23,745 nucleotides of DNA from NCBI GenBank assembly GCA_025201765.1, contig MU623636.1, positions 1 to 23,745 on the forward strand, in the 5' to 3' direction. Numbering within the stretch: the stretch's first letter is position 1; the number at the start of each line of letters is the position of its first letter. This DNA comes from Daldinia sp. FL1419 (lineage: Eukaryota; Ascomycota; Sordariomycetes; Xylariales; Hypoxylaceae). This document shows positions 1-9,730 of the stretch, piece by piece. The position numbers and the translations under genes are program-made. The notes under the pieces are model-generated. The model searched no databases. It worked only from the letters and a program-made list of their open reading frames with translations, and was not told the DNA's origin.

Positions 1-985
1 ATATTATTATTTAAATGAATATTTATTTTTAAAATATTAATATTATAATTTATAAAATAATTAAGAATTATTTTTATAAATTAATAATAATAATAAATTT
101 CTTATTTACTCTATATAATATAACCATTTCTTAAGAAATAATCTATTCTTCTTAATTTTTAAATTATTTTAAAAATAATATTATTATTTTTTTATAATAT
201 TTTTTTATTTTATATTTATTAAAATTAATATTAAAGATTTTTTTAAAAGTAATATATTTTTTTTAAATATTTTAAATTAAAAATAAAATTAATATTTAAT
301 AAGATTTTAATATGGTTTTTATTATATAATTTGAGAATTGGGTTAATTTGTTATATTTAGTATTGTATAAAGTTATAATTTATATATATATTTATATATC
401 TTCATTATAATAGAATTTCTTAATTAATATAAATTAACTTATATTATAAAAATAAGTATTTATAGTAGAACTATTAAGTGTATTTATTATATTATTTTAT
501 TTACCTTTTTTAAAGGTTGATGGATTATTTGAGTTTTTAGAGTTGGTTTTATAGTCTTTGATATTTGATTATGTTAGCCAAAAGGTTAAAAAAAATAAAG
601 ATCTCTTTATTAAATTAATATTTTCTAAATTCAACCAATTTTATATATTTAAATTATAAATTAAAATTATAAAAACCTAATTCCATATTTTTTAATCATT
701 AAATATAAATAATTGATTTTTTTTTATAATATTTTTAAACGATATTGTTTAATTAGATATAATTAAAATTATATTAAATGTATATTTGTATGGTATGGTT
801 AGGTTAATATTAATTATATATTTATATTAGGATATAATTGAGACTTTTAATTGTTATATAATATATAAAAAAAATTATAATTGTAGAATTTAAGTTATTA
901 TTATTATTATTAAAATTTTAGAATAAAACAATAAAGCTTTTTATGGAATTATTGTAAGGAAAAGAATTTTTCCATGTTATTTTTA
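1..985. repeat. AT-rich, RIP-like block (left edge)
   Basis: Almost pure A and T with only scattered G or C, no open frame of useful length, and an abrupt return to normal composition at about 1150-1200. The composition matches the RIP-degraded transposon blocks of filamentous ascomycetes. I recognise no element in it: no LTR pair, terminal repeat or protein relic could be followed. It continues beyond the window. Confidence 0.7.
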
Positions 986-1150
986 GGCTTACTAATCCAA
1001 TAGTTAGTTAGTTAACTAATTATAAGAATGTATTGTACCAAACTAGCTTAGATAATCCGATGTCATTGGTTAACTAACATAGCTAGCTCGATAATTATTA
1101 GTTAGGTAATCAGGTACTTGATAATTCTATACAATTTTGACTTTGGTTAT
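985..1150. repeat. Transition zone with TTAGTTAG/GGTTAACTAAC-like words
   Basis: Between the AT block and the MYND gene, short words built on TAGTTAG, GTTAACTAA and TAGCTAGC recur in both orientations (about 1003-1020, 1066-1090, 1098-1112). The two ends form an imperfect inverted repeat around the core TAACTAATTAT. Similar words recur at 20280-20560. This may be the edge of a degraded DNA element, and it also occupies the promoter position of the MYND gene. Confidence 0.35.
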
Positions 1151-1214
1151 ACCAAAAAAGAAATAGGGGAAGATGCAAAACATATACTCTAAAAATATAG
1201 AATTTATATCTAAA

Positions 1215-1805
1215 ATGCCCATGTTCGCCAACCCAGCCCTTTTCCCTTCCTTCCATGAACTCCCCTCTTCATCTACACCCCCTTCCTCCGCGCCAGGGCC
1301 AGACTGGTTCCTCCTGGCGCAAATCAAAGAGAACATGACAATCACCAAGCCCACGGTCATTGTCCGCGATAGAAGCGGCGTGGACTTCGCCGTAACGTTC
1401 GAGGACGGCGACCATCGGGGCTTGGGGGAAGGCAGCGTGCGCTTCCGAAAGGGACATACGCTCGTTGTGCCGCGGGCGACGCGCACGTACCGCGGTGAGG
1501 GGAAGCAGGCCATTGTTCGCGTGCCGTCTGGAGAGGGGGCCAACGTCCGAATTCTGCCTGCGGGCTTGGATCAGGTATTTGAGCTGGGGGCGGTGTTGGA
1601 TGGGATTGAGGGGGCGGGGAAGGGGAAGAAGTGTGCGGCGTGTGGGAAAGAGGAGGGAGAGGGGGAGGGACGGGCGTTGATGCGGTGTACGGGATGCGGC
1701 GTCGCTGCGTACTGCAGTAAGGATTGCCAAGCTCGGGGCTGGAGTGAATTGGGACATAAGGCGAATTGTAAAGTGATTCGAGGTATCAAGGAGATATGGC
1801 CGTGA
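1215..1805 (+). CDS. MYND-type zinc finger protein (196 aa)
   Basis: Small fungal MYND-finger protein, intronless. The C-terminal finger is complete: Cys140 and Cys143, Cys158 and Cys161, Cys167 and Cys171, His181 and Cys185 (numbered from the ATG at 1215). MYND fingers bind proline-rich partner peptides and usually act as protein-protein adaptors. No SET or other catalytic domain is present, so the molecular role is unknown. Residues 30-125 form a region rich in beta-branched residues that I associate with small uncharacterised fungal MYND proteins. An in-frame ATG at 1173 would add 14 residues, but these are encoded by AT-rich DNA of the neighbouring block and have no domain content, so 1215 is preferred. 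A third ATG follows at 1221. The promoter lies in or beside the AT-rich block. The gene converges on the downstream minus-strand gene. Confidence 0.85.
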   Translation: MPMFANPALFPSFHELPSSSTPPSSAPGPDWFLLAQIKENMTITKPTVIVRDRSGVDFAVTFEDGDHRGLGEGSVRFRKGHTLVVPRATRTYRGEGKQAIVRVPSGEGANVRILPAGLDQVFELGAVLDGIEGAGKGKKCAACGKEEGEGEGRALMRCTGCGVAAYCSKDCQARGWSELGHKANCKVIRGIKEIWP

Positions 1806-2446
1806 TAAAGATATGCGCGTGGGGCAACCGGCATTCGCGGGGTCGTCGTCGCTAGTGAATCAAACTACGACCGAGTACCTTATATACCTAAGTAACGAAC
1901 CAGATTTTCGTCGGCAAGCAACCCACTGTGCAGCAGATGGTCTAATGGTAAAGACTCCCTTTCCTTCCCATTTCCAGAAGCTCAGACCATGGAGGGTTGT
2001 AACTTGGTCACCATCACCTCCCATTTGTGTGAACACACCACAGTTCGAAAGGATGAATGCGATCAGGTTCAACAGCGACAACCACTTTTTTTTTCCTTTT
2101 CTTTTTCCTTTTCTTTTTTTTCGTTACCATTTCGATCCCCAAAAATCTCCCAAAGTATTTTAAAACCTACTATGCAGGCCAAATTAAAATAGCCCTTGGG
2201 AAATATTCACCTGTTGGTTTGAAAGACAAACAGGGCATTTCTTTAATATCATTGCATAAGCCACCATCGTTGGACTAATCTACTTCTAGCTAATATTCCA
2301 GAGGAAGATCCGATCGCACGAAATAGATACAAGTTTTCAGGCATTGTTTGGTATTGACTACGGACAGAGCATCCCATAAGTACCTACATGAAGGATATGT
2401 TGATGCTCTAGCTAGTGTTCACGATGACCGCATCAAGATTGGTCGC
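1806..2446. other. Convergent intergenic region
   Basis: This 0.64-kb spacer lies between the 3' ends of the MYND gene (+) and the prolyl hydroxylase-like gene (-), so it should hold both 3' UTRs and both terminators. The only notable structure is a nearly pure pyrimidine tract at about 2083-2122. Short open frames here show no recognisable protein. Confidence 0.6.
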
Positions 2447-3250
2447 CTAATCCCGGATCGTATACATGATATCCGTCCTCATAGTATACTTGACTCCGTT
2501 CAAAACATCGTCTCCCGCATGATACAATCGCTGATGTTGAAAGATCAAGACCCGACCAGCCTTAGGGTCTACATTAAGCTTTCGCTTCTGGTTTGCCGAC
2601 AGGAACGACGTCGCACCGCCGACCAAGTCAGCCGCTTCGCCAGCCTCCTGCTTCGAGTCGTTTAGATACAAGTGCAGTGTATGATGCGTGAGAACGGATT
2701 TCCCATCTTTCCCTGTTTCGCCGTAAGGGCCATCGCAATGCGGCCTAAAGAATTGACCCTGGCCATATTTGAGGAAGCGCATGCGCTTGTTCAAGCGCTG
2801 GAAGTCCCAGACGGTTCCTTTTGGCTGCTCGGACGTGAGAAGAGCCTCCCTAATCTGCGGGACTTGTTCTAAGCGTCCCCAGAGCCGGTTGACGATTTCC
2901 TGCTGATCCCATATGATGCGATCGCTGTTACGGTAGTCTAACACCTCGGCCTCGTAGCCGCTGCCGACGTTGACGAGTGCAGGTGCCCAAGGTGACCCGT
3001 TGATTTTGTTTTTATTCTTCGGAGGCACACTGGCTTCCGCCAGTTTGATGAGCTTTGCGCACTCCGATGGACTGATGACATGGTCTAATACCACAGCGTA
3101 CAAGCCTTTATACTCTGGCAGCACGGTGTCGGCAAAGTCTATCTTTTTGAAAGTGATAGGCTGCGCATCGTGCGGTTCCGACTTTAAGAAGTCGTCCGGG
3201 ATAGGAATGTCATTGGATTCGTAGGATGTTTTGACTGGTAAACTGTACAT
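2447..3250 (-). CDS. 2-oxoglutarate/Fe(II) dioxygenase, prolyl 4-hydroxylase-like (267 aa)
   Basis: Member of the prolyl 4-hydroxylase alpha-subunit fold, which hydroxylates its substrate using O2 and 2-oxoglutarate. The Fe(II) ligands are visible: the HxD pair His171/Asp173 in RPHCDG and distal His244 in LYHAGDD. Arg258 in KYTMRTD is the expected 2-oxoglutarate-binding basic residue. An N-terminal segment (residues 45-75, ending in a SPSEC-type helix) and the YRNSDRIIW motif (106-114) are typical of cytosolic fungal P4H-like proteins. There is no evident signal peptide. The frame is open from ATG at 3250 to TAG at 2447 with no intron. The substrate (peptidyl proline or a small molecule) cannot be deduced. 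Its promoter is shared with, and divergent from, the aldolase gene. Confidence 0.88.
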   Translation of the reverse strand: MYSLPVKTSYESNDIPIPDDFLKSEPHDAQPITFKKIDFADTVLPEYKGLYAVVLDHVISPSECAKLIKLAEASVPPKNKNKINGSPWAPALVNVGSGYEAEVLDYRNSDRIIWDQQEIVNRLWGRLEQVPQIREALLTSEQPKGTVWDFQRLNKRMRFLKYGQGQFFRPHCDGPYGETGKDGKSVLTHHTLHLYLNDSKQEAGEAADLVGGATSFLSANQKRKLNVDPKAGRVLIFQHQRLYHAGDDVLNGVKYTMRTDIMYTIRD

Positions 3251-4340
3251 TTTGGGTTGTGTTTGGAATATTGCTGAATACCAGTAAGTGATTGGTTACA
3301 ATTTGTTTACAGAACCGTGAAGTAGTGGCGATGTCTTGTCCAATATTAACAAGTGGTAGGCTATCAAGGCCAATCACTAGAATGAAAGGTATATATCTAA
3401 AACAAGACACAATCAAGATATAAATTTAATAAAAATCGACTTGATGAAATCAACCTTGAAATAAGTACTTTTATTTATGCCCCAGAAGGATGCCTAACGA
3501 TAGCTCAGGAGTCAGCAAAACTATAGCCTATGACCCTATCGTGAATTGGGGGCGGAAACTAAAAAAACGCCCTACGAGACTGACACAGCCTTTAGGATCG
3601 ACGGTCTAGACTTTCTGGCAGACGATCATTTCTTCCTCCGTACGACAGGTAAACAGAAATGCAATTTTATACAGAGATATAATAGGTAAATAGTTGGAGG
3701 CTGAAAGACGGATGTATGTTAAGAACACATATAACAGCCGATATTATGTAACTGTGGTTGAAGTCCTTCCAAGTTGACGTGAAAACTAGCAAGGGTCTTA
3801 GTGCAAGTTGTCATAGTCATGGGTTTTATTTTGATCAGGCAGATGCTAAACACACTTGGAATGACAGATGTCCGCTTCGGCGCACACAGGCATGTAAATT
3901 AACATGACTAACAGTATTCGACATGTTCAAGAGATGTAAACCGATGATAGGTCCGCGAGTATAACCAGCCCCGTACTTCGGTAACGAATTACATGTAATG
4001 ACACTAGTCGACCTACGAATGACGAAAGGCTGGAAAAGGGGGTTTAGAGCAATGCTTAGATGCCCATTCGCTCGCCCGAAAAACCCGATCGCTATAGACT
4101 TTACCGAACTACCGGCGCGTCATCGCCATGCTAACTTGACCCCGCGTCATTCGTCCGATTTATAGGAGCAAGCGTCCGCCGCGATGGGTGGTGAAGAAGT
4201 TGAGATCACTTGTCACGGGTTTTTATTTTATCATTTTATTATTATTTTTTTTAAAAAGGCAATAAAACCATCACGACGACCGTAGCGAAGGAATAACTCG
4301 GCCAGTACTCGTGTTACTTACAAAGATCGAATCCGCAAAA
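3251..4340. promoter_or_regulatory. Divergent intergenic region, 1.09 kb
   Basis: Separates the start codons of the minus-strand dioxygenase (3250) and the plus-strand aldolase (4341), so it must hold both promoters. It is mixed, near-normal GC sequence with an A/T-rich tract at about 4217-4255 shortly upstream of the aldolase. I found no open frame with a recognisable product, no tRNA and no obvious repeat. It is long for this gene island. Confidence 0.55.
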
Positions 4341-5405
4341 ATGGCTACCCCTCCCCCACCTGGAATATACGTCCCCGTGCCGACCTTCTTCGTGAGCAAG
4401 AAGGCGGCGAACTACGACCCGGTTGCTGCGCCGGTAGACGTCGAGACGCAGATTGCGCACTCGCTATATTTGGCGCGATCGGGCGTTAGGGGACTGGTGG
4501 TCTTGGGAAGTACGGGCGAAGCGATACATCTCACCAACAAGGAGCGCTTCGAAGTTCTATCTGGAGTCAGGAAAGCGTTCGAGAACGAGGGTTTCAAAGA
4601 CTACCCCATCATCGCCGGTACCGCGACTCAAAACATCGAGGAGACGGTTGAACAGCTGAAGAGCGCCAAGGAGGCCGGCGCGCAGTACGGTCTAACTCTA
4701 GTGCCTGGGTACTTCGCAGGAGCCAGTACGCAAGAGGGCATTATCAGGTGGTTTACAGCCGTAGCCGACCGAAGCCCCATTCCCATCTTAATGTGAGTCT
4801 TCTCCGCTCGGCTATACTCGACAAGCGCTGGGGGGTGTGGATACTAATAAGAGGGGTTGATTCGGGTATACAGATACCACTACCCGGGCGTATCGAACAA
4901 CGTCAAGGTCGTCCCGGCAACCTTCGAAACGCTAGCCAAGCACGCTAACATCGTGGGGTGCAAGCTCTCCCACGGCGACGTGTCGTACCACACGCAAATC
5001 GCATCCAACCCTTCCATCGACCACTCCAAGTTCGCCACCTTCACGGGCCTAGGCCAGCAATTACTCCCCGTGGTAACCATCGGCGCCGCCGGCGCTATCG
5101 ACGGCTGTGCGGGCTTCTTCCCCAAGAGCGTGGTGCGTCTATACGACCTGTCGGTGAAGAACCAGCCCACCGACGACGAGGTGGCCGAGCGGCGCCTGTT
5201 ACAGTTCAAGATCAGCGCCGTGGAGGAGCTGGTCGCCAGGTTTGGCACCGTCGGTATCAAAGAAGCCATTAGTAGGCTACGCAAGCTGGGCGATCCCGAC
5301 GGCACGCGGTTGCCCTTGTTCGGCGGCATCCCCGGCGGCGATGCCGAGTGGGCTAAGTGGCAGGTTCTTATCGATGCGCTGGAGGATGAGGAGCTGAAGC
5401 TGTAG
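4341..5405 (+). CDS. DapA-family class I aldolase (DHDPS / 2-keto-3-deoxy acid aldolase-like), 327 aa, one intron
   Basis: Coding exons are 4341-4792 and 4874-5405 (984 nt, 327 aa). Family hallmarks: the GSTGE motif at residues 56-60, which binds the keto-acid carboxylate; Tyr152 in IYHYPGV, matching the catalytic tyrosine of the YNxP motif; and Lys181 in VGCKLSHGD, the Schiff-base lysine. The length fits the TIM-barrel family. Splicing joins the two halves of the IYHYPG motif exactly. In fungi this superfamily includes dihydrodipicolinate synthase-like proteins, 4-hydroxy-2-oxoglutarate aldolase and the 2-keto-3-deoxy-L-galactonate aldolase of pectin-sugar catabolism (LGA1/GaaC). Fungi make lysine by the aminoadipate route, so a catabolic aldolase role is more likely than lysine synthesis, but the substrate is not determinable. 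The ATG at 4341 has a good context (AAAAATGGC); an in-frame GTG at 4311 is not credible as a start. Confidence 0.88.
4793..4873 (+). other. Spliceosomal intron of the aldolase gene (81 nt)
   Basis: Donor GTGAGT at 4793, branch site TACTAAT at about 4842-4848, acceptor ATACAG ending at 4873. Splicing removes an in-frame TGA just after the donor and joins a split isoleucine codon (AT|A) to give the conserved IYHYPG segment. Confidence 0.9.
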
Positions 5406-5903
5406 GTAATTCCGGATATGACAAGATCTATGGGATGAATAAATGAATGGATGAATGAATGGCTTGATGGAATTAATCGTGAACAGCGGATAGTTACCTA
5501 CATATGTCGATGGGCTAGGTGGTAGGAAATAGCCATTCAAAATGTGAATATTATTATTATTTTTTTCATCCAATAATTGTGAAAATACCTATGTACAAAC
5601 CTAACAATATACGATGTCTCTCAGTTCAGTATTGATGCCGCGTCTTATCCTCAAAGTTTGCAGATTGTAACCCGACGAAGGTGTAACTACATAGATTACG
5701 TAGGTATATAACCTAGGTTAGGATCTTGAGCTCTGGTTGATAACGTTAGCATCGTTAGCTACATAAACCCCCCATGAAATAAACAGTAGTTATTGCTAAT
5801 AGAGACGGTCGTTTTAAGTTCCTGTTGGCCCGAGTATTCGCCAATCGTTCCCGAAGCAACAACATCAGCGACCCGGCACCTGATCTTAGAGATATTCAAC
5901 CCA
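5406..5903. promoter_or_regulatory. Intergenic region: aldolase terminator and hydrolase promoter
   Basis: Half a kilobase between two co-oriented genes. It begins with degenerate ATGAATGG/ATGAATGA tetranucleotide-like repeats (about 5435-5462) and contains a short ATT run near 5550. The stretch 5793-5903 is open in the hydrolase frame but has only a TTG at its head, so it is taken as 5' leader. Confidence 0.5.
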
Positions 5904-7137
5904 ATGGCCGAGGCAAGCAACCCACCACCGGGCGCCGCCCCGAGCGTTTCGCGCGCCACGTTAACGGTCTCGGGCTTGAAAGTAGACGTCTACGGATTGA
6001 CGGAGCTGCCCGCTACCGCGAGCAAGATTTCCTGCTTATGGCTGCACCACGGCCGGTTACGAAAGAAGGAAGACATGACCCCCTTCGCGGACAAGTTTAT
6101 CACCGCTTACCACCAGACGTCGGGCCCTACGCGCGGCCTCATCGCGGTCGCTTTCGACCAGAGGAACCACGGGTCGCGACTCGTCGACAAGCGAGCGAAC
6201 GAGTCCTGGACCGATGGCAACGAGACGCAGTACGTAATCTGAAATTGTCTTACTCGGGGTTGGGATTATCTGAACAGTGCCGTGGGATTTCCGTAGCCCG
6301 GAAACACGCTAGCGAAGGTTAGGCTTTACTAACTCCCGTGGCTGCGTAGCGCACAAGACATGTTCGGCCTCGTAACGGGCACCGTCATGGATACGATCAA
6401 TTTAATGGACCTACTCGAGGGCTACTTATTCGGCGCCGATCACCACGCCTCGCGCGGCGGTGGAAGAAGGCGTATTGACCACAACATGATCCTCGGTATC
6501 AGTTTGGGGGGACATAGTGCTTGGCAGCTTTTGTTCGCGGACCCTAGAGTTACGGCGGGGGTCATAGTGATCGGATGTCCCGACTATATGGGTAAGTCCG
6601 GGTCCCAACCCCAGTGGAACGAAGGAGAAATAAAAAATTTCCTAGAGCGTAAATGAATTATTCTCGTGTCTGTGCTAATCGTAAATAGCTCTGTTAAAAG
6701 ATCGCGCTCGATTATCACAGCTGAGGGCCTTTAACGCCCCGGACTACGGCGCCTCCTTCATTGGCAGCAAAGATTTCCCAGAAGCACTAGTAAGCGCCTG
6801 CAAGAAATACGACCCCAAGGGCACATTATTCGGAACTGATGAAATTACACTACCTACTACATCGGAAGAGCAGCAGAGACTGCGTCCTCTGCTAAGACCT
6901 AGGGTTTCCGGAAAGAGATTCCAGATCCTTTCCGGTGGCGCGGATAAACTTGTGCCGTATAACTTAGGCGAGCCGTTCATCCGATTCTTTAAGACGGCGG
7001 CCGATAGTTGGTATAAAGACGGCGGAATCTATGTGGAAGATAACGTATATCCAACAGCTGGGCATGAATTTAACGCTGAGATGAGAAATGATGCCGCGAG
7101 GTTTATTCTTGATAGCGTGGCTCTAGCTAACAAATAA
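5904..7137 (+). CDS. Alpha/beta hydrolase fold protein (338 aa, two introns)
   Basis: Exons 5904-6229, 6350-6591 and 6689-7137 give 1017 nt (338 aa). The catalytic triad is visible: Ser160 in the nucleophile elbow GISLGG (158-163), Asp275 in SGGADKLVP, and His315 in TAGHEFN. The LHHGR segment near residue 48 fits the oxyanion-loop HG motif, and AFDQRNHGSR (83-92) is the usual strand-turn before it. No signal peptide or membrane segment is evident, so a cytosolic serine hydrolase or esterase is likely. Substrate unknown. The first ATG in the continuous frame is 5904. Both introns have strong fungal signals and both junctions restore frame. It lies 0.5 kb downstream of the aldolase on the same strand and converges with the DUF218 gene, with stop codons 54 bp apart, so 3' UTRs probably overlap. 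Confidence 0.87.
6230..6349 (+). other. Intron 1 of the hydrolase gene (120 nt)
   Basis: Donor GTACGT at 6230, perfect TACTAAC branch site at 6327-6333, acceptor GTAG ending at 6349. It splits a His codon (CA|C) and yields NETHAQDMFG across the junction, which matches the style of related hydrolases. Confidence 0.88.
6592..6688 (+). other. Intron 2 of the hydrolase gene (97 nt)
   Basis: Donor GTAAGT at 6592, branch-like TGCTAAT at 6673-6679, acceptor AATAG ending at 6688. It splits an Ala codon (G|CT) and gives CPDYMALLKD across the junction. Confidence 0.88.
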
Positions 7138-7191
7138 GAGAAAATGTCTTCTAAATTCACGTTCCTTGTGGATGCAAACTGGTTTAGCAAT

Positions 7192-8121
7192 TCAGCCGGC
7201 CAGGGGTTGGGACCATGGAAGGGAGACTCCTTCGAGGAGATTCTCCTCTCCTTCTGCTACCAAAACCGACTGCACCCCACTGCGATTCCGATCTTCTTGA
7301 TTGACAAAGAGTGTCTGGGCCACACCCCACGGATTTCTTTTCCTACGCTTATTAGCTAGAATCTCGCCTTTACCATGTGGATCCTCTTTCCACTGTGCGA
7401 TCGCTTCAACGATGCCTTTCGCAGCGATTTCGTTTGTCCCATCTATCATACCCGGCGGATCCACCCCGACAAAATTGGTTCGATCCAGGGGAAATCTAAT
7501 CGCACCACAATGGCAGTCGACAAGGCGCTCACGTTTAAATGCGTGGCTCACTATCGTTATCGTCGTCGGCCACCTCCTGTGGTCGGACCAGAACTTGGTA
7601 AGCGAGAATAAGATATTATAATAGGAATCCAAAGCTCGCTCCTCGTAGTGAAGCCGACCTACGACCTCGCTTTCGGGGACAATTCCGAAGAAGTTATTAG
7701 CTGTAGCAAGATTCGCGTAGCTGCGGGCTTCGGATAGACGTGTTTCCTTTCTCGTAGGTCCGCTAGAGCATTCTAGAGTCAACATTGATTTGTTCCCCGG
7801 CACCTAGCCGTGCTGGATGGATGGATGTAATTGGACAATGTGGTCAAAGACCTTTTCCAAGTCCGAGGCCCTGGGATTCACGACGTATCCATGCGAGGCC
7901 GAGCAATAGAATTAAGCTCACCCGGAAAACATTAAAATAGAACTTTTATTCCTATTTAATTCTTGCAACCCCACTTTGATATGCTCGATAAAAGTTGGTG
8001 TTTCGCCTTTTTGGAAGTCGGCAATGAGCCATTCATTTTCGTCGTAACCTCGTGTAGGACCGCCGAGCCAGATACCATGGCAGCATACGATGATCAAATG
8101 CTCGGGTGGCTGTAGAGGCAT
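7192..8121 (-). CDS. DUF218 (YdcF-like) domain protein, 256 aa, one intron
   Basis: Minus-strand exons 8121-7922 and 7762-7192 give 771 nt (256 aa). The N-terminus HLIIVCCHGIWLGG and the segment FSGGPTRKETRLSEARSY, which spans the splice junction, are the hallmark of the DUF218 Rossmann-like fold (strand, GGxT/R loop, SEA-containing helix). The later part ERALDSYYNILFSL, TIVSHAFKRER and GVDPPGM fits the same fold. Bacterial relatives such as YdcF and SanA are linked to envelope functions, but the fungal soluble versions have no established role. No signal peptide or membrane segment is seen. Only the spliced form recreates the GGPTR motif, which supports the model. It converges with the alpha/beta hydrolase gene. 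Confidence 0.85.
7763..7921 (-). other. Intron of the DUF218 gene (159 nt)
   Basis: On the minus strand the donor is GTGAGC starting at 7921 and the acceptor CTCTAG ends at 7763. The junction completes a Gly codon (GG|C) and joins MFSG to GPTRKET. The branch site is weak (TTGACTC-like). An earlier AG (in GACTCTAG) would bring a stop into frame and is excluded. Confidence 0.82.
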
Positions 8122-8400
8122 TGTAAAGTTTGGTAGTGTAGGATAATCCGACCTTGATATGTAGCTGAGGAAGGGTTGCGTAGGAATTTTATTTTAGTAA
8201 ATACGTTGTTAAGCGCATAGATATTCCTGATATGCAATTGTGAGAATTTATCAAGAACCGCCCATACCTTATCTCAGCGGGTTCAGACTAGGAGGACGGT
8301 TTTTTGTATCTTTTGAGCCACAGCACTTTTTAGCCAATCAGATCCTTGAAATACCCCTCCCACCAAAAATTGTCTTCTAATCTGAGGTATGAATGTGATT
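8122..8400. promoter_or_regulatory. Upstream region of the DUF218 gene and edge of gene island 1
   Basis: About 280 bp of near-normal composition upstream of the minus-strand DUF218 start, then an abrupt change to the AT-rich block near 8410. It presumably holds the DUF218 promoter. No other feature is seen. Confidence 0.45.
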
Positions 8401-9730
8401 GTTTGTATGTAAGCCTATTATATTAAAAATCTTAAATATTAAAATAATTATTATAATTGAAAAATAATTATTAAAATTTATTCTAATATATATAATTAAA
8501 TTATTATGAATTTAATACAATTTTTTTTATATTTTTATAATATTTAATTATTAGTATATTTTATAAAAAGGGATTTATCTTATAAAAAGGGATTTATTAT
8601 CATTTTTATCATCATTTTTATTATTACCTTTTCAAATTTTTCTTTTAAATTATTAATATACTTAATATAAAACTAATTTATTATTTTGAATTGTTTGTTA
8701 ATATATTCCAGGAGCCTTGAATCCTAATCTCTAACCGAATCGCTCGCGTTTATCCTCAACTGCTCGTATTTATCCTCCAACGCAAACCACGTGTTTGAAT
8801 TTAGGTTAAACATAATATCAAAAAACCAAATTCTTAAATAACAATATAAATATATTTAAGGTTAAAAAGGGTTACTTTTAAATTATTAATAAAATTTGGG
8901 ATTAATTAAAATATTATTAATTATATTATTACTAAATATCATATAAACTTAAAAATAAAATGTATAATTTTTATTCTTCAAATCTAATAATATAAATATA
9001 TTAATATTATAATAGAAAAATTAAGAAAAATTAAGAAAAATACTAATAAACTTTAAAATATCTATTATTAACCTTTATCACTTATACAAAATGAATATAA
9101 TTTTTTATTATTTTATTATTATTTAATAAAGGTAATATATAAATAATATTCAAAATATTTCAATTACATATAATATTTTTATTTTTTTATTCTTTTATTA
9201 TATTATATAAAAATTAGATATAAGGTTTTATATTAATTATTATTACTTTTAATTATTTAAATATTAAAAATATTTATTTTTATTATTTAATTATTAATTA
9301 TTTTTATAAATAAAAATTATTTTTATTATATTATAGTTAATAAACTCAAAAAATTACATTTATACCTTAAATTAGAATTTTTAGAACAATAGCATAGCCC
9401 TACAGATACATCTGCACGGACCATACTGGGGTGGCTGTGGTGGCTGGTCAAAAATCTCTAGTCTAAGCTTGCTAAGATAACCCATACCAACCTTTGAATG
9501 AAGGTGGGTAGGTACTATAGGTAAGAGGTAGGTAGGGATGTACTTTTCAATTTAAAAGACTGGAGGTTACCCCAAAGGCTGACATAATCCTTAAGTTTTT
9601 AAATAAGATCTTTTATTAAAATAAAGTTATATTATTATATTGAAATTTTTTAAAAACTATTATAAAAAATTAATAAAATAATTAATAAATATTATATTAA
9701 ATTAAAGTAATGTAATTAGGTAATAGATAT
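8401..9730. repeat. AT-rich, RIP-like block with two less-degraded patches
   Basis: Extremely AT-rich with no followable protein. Internal details: a 17-bp tandem duplication of TTATAAAAAGGGATTTA near 8566-8602; a moderate-GC patch at about 8705-8810 with an imperfect tandem of a GCTCG..TTTATCCTC unit (about 8741-8782); repeats of ATTAAGAAAA near 9017-9045; and a second moderate-GC patch at 9390-9590. Confidence 0.6.
9390..9590. other. Moderate-GC island inside the AT block
   Basis: About 200 bp with near-normal base composition and GGTGGCTGTGGTGGCTGG-like and GGTAGGTA-like repeats, flanked on both sides by almost pure AT. No open frame or known element is recognised. It could be single-copy DNA spared by RIP or a younger insertion. 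Confidence 0.4.

Noticed and set aside
1..985. Mitochondrial DNA insertion as source of the AT-rich blocks
   Set aside because: No mitochondrial gene is recognisable, and the largest block contains nuclear LTR retrotransposons with transition-only decay.
1127..1834. Minus-strand open frames across the MYND gene
   Set aside because: Shadows of the GC-rich plus-strand gene; no domain content, and the plus frame holds a complete MYND finger.
1931..2075. tRNA-like A box (TGGTCTAATGG) with a GTTCGA-containing word downstream
   Set aside because: No complementary acceptor stem, no anticodon stem and a poor B box; a cloverleaf cannot be drawn.
4311..4340. Upstream GTG start adding ten residues to the aldolase
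   Set aside because: Non-ATG start with no family support; ATG at 4341 has a good context and fits the usual N-terminus.
4880..5329. Minus-strand 149-codon frame in aldolase exon 2
   Set aside because: Antisense shadow of the conserved aldolase coding sequence.
5793..5903. N-terminal extension of the alpha/beta hydrolase
   Set aside because: The open stretch begins only with TTG and encodes no recognisable targeting signal; the first ATG is 5904.
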